The position numbers and the translations under genes are program-made. Under the pieces are notes generated by a model. It was not told where the DNA came from. It saw nothing but the letters and a program-made list of their open reading frames with translations, and searched no databases. Positions 31,035 through 38,275 of a stretch of DNA of 64,000 bases are shown here, one piece after another. The first letter of the stretch is position 1; every line of letters starts with the position of its first letter. Source of the DNA: Streptomyces liliifuscus. Its GTDB lineage: Bacteria > Actinomycetota > Actinomycetes > Streptomycetales > Streptomycetaceae. The stretch covers positions 8,184,001-8,248,000 of the forward strand of contig NZ_CP066831.1 in assembly GCF_016598615.1 (NCBI RefSeq), read 5' to 3'.

Positions 31035-31976
31035 GTGACGTCAGCCCCCCTTGCCAGTCGACTCAGTATCCCGAGCGGGCCGCTGTTCTTCCCCGTCACC
31101 GCGTACGACCGCGACGGAGCCGTCGACCTCGACGTCTACCGCGAGCACGTCCGGCGGGGCGTCGAGGCCGGGGCCGCCGCCGTCTTCGCCTGCTGCGGGA
31201 CCGGGGAGTTCCACGCGCTCACGCCCGAGGAGTTCCAGGAGTGCGTACGGGCGGCCGTCGAGGAGACGGCGGGCCGTGTCCCCGTCGTCGCGGGCGCCGG
31301 GTACGGGACCGCGCTCGCCGTGCGGTACGCGCGGCTCGCAGAGGAGGCCGGCGCGGACGGGCTGCTCGCCATGCCGCCCTATCTCGTCGTCGCCGGGCAG
31401 GAGGGGCTGCTGCGGCACTACACGGAACTGGCCGCCGCCACCTCGCTCGACGTCATCGTGTATCAGCGGGACAACGCCGTGTTCACGCCCGAGACCGTCG
31501 TCTCGCTGGCCCGCGCCGAGGGGATCATCGGCCTCAAGGACGGGCTCGGCGACCTCGACCTGATGCAGCGCATCGTGAGCGCCGTGCGGTCCGAGTACCC
31601 GGGCGACTTCCTCTACTTCAACGGACTGCCGACCGCCGAGCTCACCGGCCTCGCCTACCGCGGCATCGGCATCACGCTGTACTCCTCCGCCATCTTCTGC
31701 TTCGCGCCCGAGATCGCCCTCGCCTTCCACCAGGCCCTGGGCTCCGGCGACGACGCCACCGTGAACCGGCTCCTCGACGGCTTCTACCGGCCTCTCGTCG
31801 AACTGCGCGCACAGGGCCGCGGGTACGCTGTCTCGCTGGTCAAGGCGGGCGTACGGCTGCGGGGGCTCGACGTGGGCGAGGTGCGGCCGCCGCTGCACGA
31901 GCCGTCCGAGGACCACGTCAAGCAGCTCGCCCAGCTGATCGAGCGCGGATACGCGCTTCTGGAGGAGGGCAAGTGA
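31035..31976 (+). CDS. kdgD: 5-dehydro-4-deoxyglucarate dehydratase
   Basis: 313 residues from GTG 31035 (after GGGAGA). DapA-fold with the KdgD pattern: GTGEFH at 55-60, Tyr143 in IVYQRDNAVF, Schiff-base Lys168 in IGLKDGLGD, and RGIGITLYSSAIFCFAPE. KdgD converts 5-keto-4-deoxy-D-glucarate to 2-oxoglutarate semialdehyde with loss of water and CO2. Together with the divergent uronate dehydrogenase it marks the oxidative galacturonate pathway. The semialdehyde dehydrogenase that normally follows is not in this window. Its stop overlaps the next start (GTGA). Confidence 0.9.
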   Translation: MTSAPLASRLSIPSGPLFFPVTAYDRDGAVDLDVYREHVRRGVEAGAAAVFACCGTGEFHALTPEEFQECVRAAVEETAGRVPVVAGAGYGTALAVRYARLAEEAGADGLLAMPPYLVVAGQEGLLRHYTELAAATSLDVIVYQRDNAVFTPETVVSLARAEGIIGLKDGLGDLDLMQRIVSAVRSEYPGDFLYFNGLPTAELTGLAYRGIGITLYSSAIFCFAPEIALAFHQALGSGDDATVNRLLDGFYRPLVELRAQGRGYAVSLVKAGVRLRGLDVGEVRPPLHEPSEDHVKQLAQLIERGYALLEEGK

Positions 31977-33142
31977 AGGCGTCGACCTTCGTCTATCCGT
32001 GGGACGTCAACGGCGACCCCGACGCGGCGGCACGCATCGCCGGGCTCGGCGTACAGCAGGCGACGCTCGCCTCCGCGTACCACTCCACGCGCGCCCTGAC
32101 CCCCCGCCACCCCCGGCACCGCGTCGTCACCGCACCGCACGCCGCCGCGCTCTACCCGACGGACGCCGCACGCTGGCAGGGCCGCAGGCTCCGGCCGTAC
32201 GCCGCCGGGGACTGGGCGCCCGGCGACGCGTACGGGGAGGCCGCGTCGGCTCTCGCGGGGGCGGGGCTCGACGTGCACACCTGGGTGGTGCTCGCGCACA
32301 ACTCCCGTATGGGCGTGGAGTTTCCGGACACCTCGGTGGTCAACGCCTACGGGGACCGCTACTCGTGGGCCCCCTGCATCGCTCAGCCCGACACGCGCGC
32401 GTACCTCGTCGATCTGGCCGTCGAGGCGGCCGTGCGTCCCGGCGCCGCGGGCACGGAACTGGAGTCCCTCGGCTGGTACGGGCTGCCGCATCTGCACGCC
32501 CACGACAAGACGGCGGGCGTGGCACTCGGGGACGCCGGCACGTATCTGATGTCGCTGTGCTTCTGTCCCTCCTGCGGGGACGGCTATACGCAACTGGGGC
32601 TCGACCCTGACGAGTCGGCCGCCTCGGTCCGGCGTGCCCTGGAGCCCGTGTGGCGGGGCGAGGCTCCCGTCGAGGGCTGGGAGGACGTCGAGAAACTGCT
32701 CGGCGCCGAGCTCGCGACGGCCACGCGCGCGTGGCGTGACTCGGTCGCCCGGTCCCTCCAGACGGAGGCCGTCCTCGCCGTCCGCGCGGCCGCGCCCGAG
32801 GGGTTCCAGATCCTGCTGCACGCGGACCCGGTCTCCTACCGCGTCGGTGCGAACGTCGGTGTGGACCCCGGGCACATCCTGTCGGTCGCCGACGGAGTGG
32901 TCGTACCGTGCGCCGCCGGGCCCGAGCCGCTGATCCCCTTCGCCGAGCAGGGAGTTGACGGGGCCGTGCTTGCGGCCAACTTCACCGTGGTGAGCGGGAT
33001 GGGCGGCCGTCCCGCGACACTCGTCGAGGACGTGACGCGGGCGGTCGGGCTGGGAGCGACCGAAGTGCGGCTGTATCACGCGGGGTTGGCGTCCGACGCG
33101 GATCTGTCGCTCGTGGTCGAAGCGATTGGGGCTCTGCGGTAG
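31973..33142 (+). CDS. Unknown 389-aa protein coupled to kdgD
   Basis: Starts at GTG 31973 inside the kdgD stop (GTGA overlap, GGAGGAGGG ribosome site), so it is translationally coupled. The protein is soluble, Ala-rich and without a signal. It looks like a TIM-barrel: STFVYPWDVNGDPDAAARIAGLGVQQATLASAYHSTRALTP at the start, LDVHTWVVLAHNSRMG, LESLGWYGLPHLHAHDK, LCFCPSCGDGY (a CPxC pair), ILLHADPVSYRVG and EVRLYHAGLASDADL at the end. The early W-D and later H/E-rich loops resemble glycoside-hydrolase-like folds, but no named family is recognised. The tight coupling to kdgD and nearby udh suggest a role in uronate use, for example lactone or oligouronide handling; that is inference. Confidence 0.75.
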   Translation: MKASTFVYPWDVNGDPDAAARIAGLGVQQATLASAYHSTRALTPRHPRHRVVTAPHAAALYPTDAARWQGRRLRPYAAGDWAPGDAYGEAASALAGAGLDVHTWVVLAHNSRMGVEFPDTSVVNAYGDRYSWAPCIAQPDTRAYLVDLAVEAAVRPGAAGTELESLGWYGLPHLHAHDKTAGVALGDAGTYLMSLCFCPSCGDGYTQLGLDPDESAASVRRALEPVWRGEAPVEGWEDVEKLLGAELATATRAWRDSVARSLQTEAVLAVRAAAPEGFQILLHADPVSYRVGANVGVDPGHILSVADGVVVPCAAGPEPLIPFAEQGVDGAVLAANFTVVSGMGGRPATLVEDVTRAVGLGATEVRLYHAGLASDADLSLVVEAIGALR

Positions 33143-33151
33143 GCGTAGTGA

Positions 33152-34408
33152 TCAGTCTGCGGGTTCGGTGGGGGCTGGGCGCGCAGTTCCCCGCGCCCCT
33201 GTCGGGGCGCGATGGCGCAGTCGCAGCAGAGGCGTGACCGTCACGAGTCGTACGAGCCCGAGTGCCGTCAACAGCACGCGGTGGTCGACCAGTTCGACCA
33301 GGCCCGCGCCCAGCGCCAGTCCCACCGCCGTCGGGGCGAACAGCAGGGTGTTGGCGGTCGCCGTCGTGCGGCCCAGCAGGGTGTCCGGGGTTTCGCGCTG
33401 GACCGCGGTGAGTGCCGCGATCAGTACGCAGGGCAGTCCGATGCCGACCGCGGCCGCCGAGGCGAGGACCACCGTGTCGTGGGGGAGCGCGCGAGCCGTC
33501 ACGGCCACGGCGGTGAGCGCGATGCCGTATCCGGCGAACCGGCGCTCGCCCAGGCGGCGCAGGAGCGGGCCCGCGGCCAGGCCGACCGCCACCGAGCCGA
33601 CGCCCTGGGCGACGTACAGGACACCCACGTACGCGGGGGAGTGGCCGAGGCCATCCACCACCGCGTAGATCAACGCGCCGTTGACGCCCGAGAAGAGCAT
33701 GGTCGTGCCGCCCGCGACGACGAGCGGGCGCAGGGTCGCGTGGCCCCACAAGTAGCGGGCGCCTTCGGCCGTTTGGGCGCGCCAGCCGGCCGTGGTGGTG
33801 GCCGTGGGCGGCTTCGGCTCGTGTACGCGCAGGAGCGTGTAGAGGCCCGCGGCCAGGGCGAAGGTGACCGCGTCCAGGAGCGCGACACGGGCGCCCCCGT
33901 ACGCCGCGTAGAGGCCCGCTCCCGCGAGCGGTGCGAGGAGCTTCATGCCCTCGTTGGCCGTCATGCGCAGGCCGTTGAAGTCGCCGAGGAGCTGTTTGTC
34001 GACGGCCGTGGCCACCAGGGCCGACTCCGCCGCGTCGTGGACGACGCCCGCCGCTCCATAGACCAGGAGCACGGCGAAGAGGACCCATAGGGTGCCGGGG
34101 GAGTCGACGGTGAACAGGGGCAGCAGGAGTGCTGCCAGGCCCAGGTTCGTCCACACCAGCAGCGGCCGGCGGCGGGTGCGGTCCGCGAGGGTGCCGAGGG
34201 CCGGGCCGATCAGCGTGGGCGCCCAGAGGGCGAAGACGCAGAGAGCGGCCAGGCCGTCCGAGCCGGTCAGATCCTTCACCCAGATCCCGGACACCAGCCA
34301 CATCGCCGACGAGCCGAACCCGGAGACCACGACTCCGCCGAGGTACAGACCCGCGTTGCGGTCTCGCAGGACACGGGTCACCGCCCATGTCTGTGTCGAT
34401 GTCGTCAT
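33152..34408 (-). CDS. MFS transporter (multidrug-exporter type)
   Basis: 418 residues with about twelve transmembrane helices and the loop-2 motif LGTLADRTRRRPLLVWTNL (G-x-L-a-D-r-x-x-R-R). The pattern (NAGLYLGGVVVSGFGSSAMWLVSGIWVKDLTG at the start, LLGDFNGLRMTANEGMKLLAPLAGAG mid-protein, ETPDTLLGRTTATANTLLFAPTAVGLALG later) matches the MFS_3 exporter group of actinobacteria. The substrate is unknown. Its last codons are formed by a copy of the dispersed GCGCAGTTCCCC repeat, so the C-terminus is unlikely to be functional sequence. It interrupts the pectin genes and has no obvious link to them. Confidence 0.88.
   Translation of the reverse strand: MTTSTQTWAVTRVLRDRNAGLYLGGVVVSGFGSSAMWLVSGIWVKDLTGSDGLAALCVFALWAPTLIGPALGTLADRTRRRPLLVWTNLGLAALLLPLFTVDSPGTLWVLFAVLLVYGAAGVVHDAAESALVATAVDKQLLGDFNGLRMTANEGMKLLAPLAGAGLYAAYGGARVALLDAVTFALAAGLYTLLRVHEPKPPTATTTAGWRAQTAEGARYLWGHATLRPLVVAGGTTMLFSGVNGALIYAVVDGLGHSPAYVGVLYVAQGVGSVAVGLAAGPLLRRLGERRFAGYGIALTAVAVTARALPHDTVVLASAAAVGIGLPCVLIAALTAVQRETPDTLLGRTTATANTLLFAPTAVGLALGAGLVELVDHRVLLTALGLVRLVTVTPLLRLRHRAPTGARGTARPAPTEPAD
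33181..33217. repeat. REP-like core overlapping the end of the MFS gene
   Basis: GCGCAGTTCCCCGCGCCCC then a tetraloop and GGGGCGCG (stem 33192-33199 with 33204-33211). Lies between two convergent genes and overlaps the last codons of the MFS gene; probably a shared terminator. Confidence 0.65.
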
Positions 34409-34532
34409 GCCTGGTCATCGTGGGGCTAAGGCCCCGGGCCGGACATCGGGCAGGTGCCTTAGCGGGGACGCCGCCGGAGCGGCAGCGGGGCCGTCGGGAT
34501 GAGGAGAAGCCTCGCCGGGAGCCCGCTGGAAG

Positions 34533-34576
34533 CCCGCCGGGCTTCAGCCTGGCTCCCGCCGGGCTTCAGCCTGGCT
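34533..34576. repeat. Two tandem 22-bp units with hairpins
   Basis: CCCGCCGGGCTTCAGCCTGGCT is present at 34533-34554 and 34555-34576. With the preceding GAAGCCC, the first copy folds as GAAGCCC-gcc-GGGCTTC. Located exactly at the end of the dehydrogenase gene on the minus strand; likely terminator, duplicated. Confidence 0.6.
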
Positions 34577-35544
34577 CAGATGGTGAGGACGATCTTGCCC
34601 CGGGGATGACCCTTCTCCAGGTGGCGGATGGCGTCGGCGGCCTCGGCGAGTGGGTAGGTGCGGTCGATGGCCGGGGCGATCTTGTCCTGCTCGGCGAGTT
34701 CCTTGAGGGTCAGCAGGTCCTCGCGGCGCGCGACCGAGATCAGGTTGCCGAGGTTCTGGCCGATGAACGGCGAGAGCATCACGGCCCGCAGGCCGCGGCT
34801 CATACCGCCGAAGAAGTCGGTTCCGCCCTCGCCGCCGACGATGACGAGGGTGCCGCGCGGGGTGAGGGCGCGGCGGAGGACGGGCAGGGGGCGAAGGCCC
34901 GCGTTGTCGACGATGACGTCGTAGCGGTGCGGGCCGTCGGTGATGTCCTCGCGGGTGTAGTCGATGACGTGCGAGGCGCCCTGGGACCGTACGAAGTCCG
35001 CGCCCGTGGGGCCGCAGACGCCGGTGACCTCGGCGCCGTACATCGCGGCGAGCTGGACGGCGTAGCAGCCGACGCCGCCGGATGCGCCGATGACTAGGAC
35101 CTTCTGGCCCGGCTGCGGACGGCCCTTGCCGCTGAGAGCCTGGAGGGCGGTCATGCCGGAGACGGGGAGGGCGACGGCCTGCTCGAAGGTGAGGTTGGCC
35201 GGTTTGAGGGCGATCTTCGCGGCCTTGGCGCGCGCGTACTGGGCGAACGAGCCCTCGCAGTTGCCGAAGATCTCGTCGCCCGGCTTGAACTCGGTCACCT
35301 TCGCCCCGACGGCCTCGACCCGGCCGGCACCGTCCCAGCCCCGTACCGGGTTCTTGGGCTTGCGGAGCCCCAGGGCGACGCGTGCCACATAGGGCCGGCC
35401 CGTCATGAGGTGCCACACCTCGGGGCCGACACCGGCCGCGCGCACCTCGACGAGCACCTCGTCGTCGCGGGGCACGGGGCGGTCGATGTCGCGCAGTTCC
35501 AGGAGGTCCGCTGTTCCGTAGGCATCCTGAACGATCGCCTTCAT
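34576..35544 (-). CDS. NAD(P)H quinone oxidoreductase-like zinc-free MDR
   Basis: 322 residues from ATG 35544, preceded by AAGGGGAG; longer upstream reading frames are non-coding. Medium-chain fold without zinc ligands: GVGPEVWHLMTGRPY replaces the usual zinc cysteine. The coenzyme motif is VLVIGASGGVGCYAVQLAAMYGAEVTGVCG, then FVRSQGASHVIDYTRED. The pattern is that of the NAD(P)-dependent alcohol dehydrogenase/quinone reductase group, which reduces quinones or enones with NADPH. It is monocistronic. No link to the pectin genes is visible. Confidence 0.88.
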   Translation of the reverse strand: MKAIVQDAYGTADLLELRDIDRPVPRDDEVLVEVRAAGVGPEVWHLMTGRPYVARVALGLRKPKNPVRGWDGAGRVEAVGAKVTEFKPGDEIFGNCEGSFAQYARAKAAKIALKPANLTFEQAVALPVSGMTALQALSGKGRPQPGQKVLVIGASGGVGCYAVQLAAMYGAEVTGVCGPTGADFVRSQGASHVIDYTREDITDGPHRYDVIVDNAGLRPLPVLRRALTPRGTLVIVGGEGGTDFFGGMSRGLRAVMLSPFIGQNLGNLISVARREDLLTLKELAEQDKIAPAIDRTYPLAEAADAIRHLEKGHPRGKIVLTI

Positions 35545-35735
35545 GGCGTGGCTCCCCTTCACGGTCCCCGGCACCGGACATCCCGGTGACATCCGGTATC
35601 CCGGTGTGCACCGAGCATCTCGACGGCTCGAACGCCTGACCAGACTCCTGAGCACGATCTTGGGGGTGGGAGCGATGAGTTTTCGTACGGCCGACGGTCT
35701 ACCCCCTGAAGACCCCCTGACGAGAGGAGCCCGGA

Positions 35736-36341
35736 ATGGGCGACGGCGGTACCACTCCCAGCACCCTTGACCTGGGGCCGCAGGCCCTGATCGTGGCACG
35801 CCTCGCGGAGGAGGTGGGCGAGGAACAGCTGGACGCCGTGACACCGTGTCCGGAGTACGCGGTGCGTCATCTGCTCGGGCATCTGGCCGGGCTGTCCATG
35901 GCCTTCCGGGACGCCGGGCGCAAGGACCTCGGGGCCACGACGGACACCGACCCCACCTCCCGGCTGCCGGACGTGACGCCCGGCTGGCGCGCCGAACTGC
36001 CCAAGGTGCTCGGCGAGTTGGCCGAGGCCTGGCGCGATCCGGCCGCGTGGACGGGCGAGACCCGCGCGGGCGGTGTGGACCTGCCCGGCGAGGTCGCGGG
36101 CATCGTCGCCGCCGACGAACTCGTCGTGCACGGCTGGGACCTGGCCCGGGCGACCGGTCAGCCGTACGCCCCCGACGCGGCGGCCCTCGACGCGGCGTAC
36201 GAGATGCTCGCGCCCTCGGTGGACGATCCGTCGCGCGGAACCATCTTCGGGCCGGTCGTGCCCGTGCCTGAGGGGGCGCCCCTGCTGGACCGGGTGATCG
36301 GGTTGAGCGGCCGGGACCCGGAGTGGGCGCCCACCGGCTGA
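35736..36341 (+). CDS. TIGR03086 / mycothiol-dependent maleylpyruvate isomerase-like protein
   Basis: 201 residues with a GAGAGGAG ribosome site. DinB-like four-helix metal-binding N-terminal domain: ARLAEEVGEEQLDAVTPCPEYAVRHLLGHLAGLSMAFRDAG (metal His in LLGHL), then AADELVVHGWDLARATGQPY supplying the second His pair (VVHGWDLA). The family includes mycothiol S-transferases and maleylpyruvate isomerase-like proteins found in actinobacteria. The reaction of this member is unknown. It is divergent from the quinone-reductase-like gene. Confidence 0.85.
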   Translation: MGDGGTTPSTLDLGPQALIVARLAEEVGEEQLDAVTPCPEYAVRHLLGHLAGLSMAFRDAGRKDLGATTDTDPTSRLPDVTPGWRAELPKVLGELAEAWRDPAAWTGETRAGGVDLPGEVAGIVAADELVVHGWDLARATGQPYAPDAAALDAAYEMLAPSVDDPSRGTIFGPVVPVPEGAPLLDRVIGLSGRDPEWAPTG

Positions 36342-36354
36342 CACGGCACACTCC

Positions 36355-36373
36355 CGGCGAAGTGCCTTCGCCG
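36355..36373. terminator. Short hairpin after the TIGR03086 gene
   Basis: CGGCGAA-gtgcc-TTCGCCG, 7-bp stem, starting 14 bases after the stop codon. The interval 36342-36704 holds this, a promoter at 36575 and a palindrome at 36625; no gene is seen in it. Confidence 0.5.
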
Positions 36374-36574
36374 AGTTGCAATGGCACATGAGTGGCACAT
36401 GGATGGTGCGGGGCTCGTGGTGAGCCGGATGGTCGTGTGCGGCGGGTTCACTCCCGCCGTGCGCGAGGTCGGCGCCTGTCGGCATCGCGAGGGCGAACGG
36501 ATTCGCCTGTCTTCGGAGAGCGTCGGAGCGGCCTCGGGCCCCGACCTCGAATCGAACTTCTTTTGTCAGAAGCG

Positions 36575-36603
36575 TTGACGAAACACAGGGGCGCTCCTAC
36601 TTT
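36575..36603 (+). promoter_or_regulatory. Promoter of the GntR-aldolase-dehydratase operon
   Basis: TTGACG (36575-36580), 17-bp spacer, TACTTT (36598-36603). Predicted start near 36610, about 95 bases before the GntR ATG. Confidence 0.6.
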
Positions 36604-36624
36604 CATCGCGTCGTACTTCGTACG

Positions 36625-36634
36625 TCATATATGA
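36625..36634. promoter_or_regulatory. Candidate GntR operator
   Basis: TCATATATGA, a perfect 10-bp AT-rich palindrome, about 15 bases downstream of the predicted start site and within a wider CGTC...GACG frame. This is a plausible autorepression site for the GntR protein encoded next. Confidence 0.5.
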
Positions 36635-36704
36635 GACGCGATACGTGAGATCAGATACGCGAGCCCCTGATCCCTTGGGGACTCCGTTACCCCGAGAGGC
36701 GCGC

Positions 36705-37361
36705 ATGACCTCTGTGCCCACGCCGATCCCCTCCCGCACGCAGTTCGTGCTGGAAGGGATCAAACACCGCATCCTCACCGGGCAGTTGACCCCGGGACAG
36801 GCCCTGGTCGAGACCGAGCTCGCCGCACAGTTCGGGGTGTCCAAGACCCCGGTGCGCGAGGCGCTCAAGACCCTGGCCGGCACCGGGCTCGTCGTGATGA
36901 ACCAGTACAAGGGCGTCACGGTGCGCATGGTGGACGCGGACATGGCGCGCGAGGTGTACGACGTGCGGCTGCTCCTTGAGCCGGAGGCCCTGCGGCGCTC
37001 CGTCCGGCGCGGCTCCTCCCTCGACACGGCGCGCGAGGCGCTCGAACGCGCCGACGCCGCCACCGACACCGCCCAACGCTCCCTCGCCAACCGCGAGTTC
37101 CACCGTTCCCTCTACGTCCGCTGCGGCAACCCGCTGCTCGGCCGGATGCTCGACGAGGTCCGGGACCAGGCCGCCCTGGTCTCCGCGGTCGCCTGGGCCG
37201 CCAACCCGTCCTGGGAGCGCGAGGCCGCCGAGCACCGGGAGATCCTGCGGCTCGCCCTCGACGGCGACTCGGACGGCGCGGCGCGCGCCCTGCACTCGCA
37301 CATCGCCTCGTTCGTGCAACGGGCCTTCCCCGAGGCCCAGGGAAAGGGTGAGCAGGAATGA
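36705..37361 (+). CDS. GntR/FCD-family regulator of the sugar-acid operon
   Basis: 218 residues. HTH at about 15-78 (RTQFVLEGIKHRILTGQLTPGQALVETELAAQFGVSKTPVREALKTLAGTGLV) and an FCD domain (LLEPEALRRSVRRGS, NREFHRSLYVRCGNPLLGRML, AEHREILRLALDGD) with conserved His metal ligands. The stop overlaps the DapA-like gene as ATGA, so regulator and enzymes are coupled. Likely senses the sugar acid or its product and represses from TCATATATGA. Confidence 0.9.
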   Translation: MTSVPTPIPSRTQFVLEGIKHRILTGQLTPGQALVETELAAQFGVSKTPVREALKTLAGTGLVVMNQYKGVTVRMVDADMAREVYDVRLLLEPEALRRSVRRGSSLDTAREALERADAATDTAQRSLANREFHRSLYVRCGNPLLGRMLDEVRDQAALVSAVAWAANPSWEREAAEHREILRLALDGDSDGAARALHSHIASFVQRAFPEAQGKGEQE

Positions 37362-38275
37362 CCGCGACCACGACCGCGTTCGAGGCCGGCCGGGCCGCTC
37401 TCGCCGACGTGGTGGCGATCCCCGTGACCCCGTTCGCCGAGGACGGCTCCATCGACCGGGAGGTCCACCGCGTCCTGCTGCGCCGGGTGCTCGACGGCGG
37501 CGTACGCATCCTCACACCCAACGGCAACACCGGTGAGTTCTACGCCCTGAGCCCCGAAGAGCGGCGCACGGTGACGGAGTTGACCATCGAAGAGGCGGGG
37601 GACCGGGCCACCGTCCTGGTCGGTGTCGGGCACGACGTGCCGACCGCGGTCGCGTCCGCCCGCCACGCCCGCGAGCTCGGGGCACAGATGGTGATGGTCC
37701 ATCAGCCCGTCCACCCGTACGTCTCGGAGGGCGGCTGGGTCGACTACCACCGGGCCATCGCGGAGGCGGTTCCCGAGCTGGGCGTCGTCCCGTACATCCG
37801 CAACCCGGTGCTCGCCGGCGCCAGGCTCGCCGAACTGGCCGACGCCTGCCCGAACGTCATCGGCGTGAAGTACGCCGTGCCGGACGCGGCCCGCTTCGCC
37901 GCGTTCGCGCGGGACGCCGGTCTTGAGCGCTTCGTGTGGGTGGCCGGACTCGCGGAACCGTATGCGCCCTCGTACTTCTCGGCGGGCGCGACGGGCTTCA
38001 CGTCCGGGCTCGTGAACGTCGCCCCGGCCGTTTCGCTGAACATGATCGAAGCGCTTCGATCCGGTGACTACGCGGGTGCCATGAAGGTGTGGGAGCAGAT
38101 CCGTCGTTTCGAGGAACTGCGCGCGGCCAACAACTCCGCCAACAACGTGACGGTCGTGAAGGAGGCCCTGGCCTCGCTCGGCCTGTGCCGTCGCGAGGTC
38201 CGCCCGCCGAGCAAGCAGCTCCCCGAGTCCGAACGGGCCGAGGTCGCCGCCATCGCCGCGGGGTGGTCGATATGA
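37358..38275 (+). CDS. DapA-fold aldolase/dehydratase of a sugar acid
   Basis: 305 residues, ATGA-coupled on both sides. Class I aldolase fold: PNGNTGEFYAL at 54-64, Tyr146 in VVPYIRNPVLAG, Schiff-base Lys171 in IGVKYAVPD. The IPGRTG arginine motif of true DapA is absent, so it acts on another 2-oxo acid. With the IlvD/Edd dehydratase that follows, the expected scheme is dehydration of an aldonate to a 2-keto-3-deoxy acid, then cleavage or dehydration by this enzyme. L-2-keto-3-deoxyarabinonate is my best guess given nearby arabinan-type GH43 genes. A perfect 18-bp palindrome GATCGAAGCGCTTCGATC lies inside the gene (38044-38061). Confidence 0.82.
   Translation: MTATTTAFEAGRAALADVVAIPVTPFAEDGSIDREVHRVLLRRVLDGGVRILTPNGNTGEFYALSPEERRTVTELTIEEAGDRATVLVGVGHDVPTAVASARHARELGAQMVMVHQPVHPYVSEGGWVDYHRAIAEAVPELGVVPYIRNPVLAGARLAELADACPNVIGVKYAVPDAARFAAFARDAGLERFVWVAGLAEPYAPSYFSAGATGFTSGLVNVAPAVSLNMIEALRSGDYAGAMKVWEQIRRFEELRAANNSANNVTVVKEALASLGLCRREVRPPSKQLPESERAEVAAIAAGWSI

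Noticed and set aside
34576..36387. Very long extension of the quinone-reductase-like gene
   Set aside because: The extra 280 codons upstream of ATG 35544 are Arg/Pro-rich, cross the TIGR03086 gene in antisense and lack similarity to the family.
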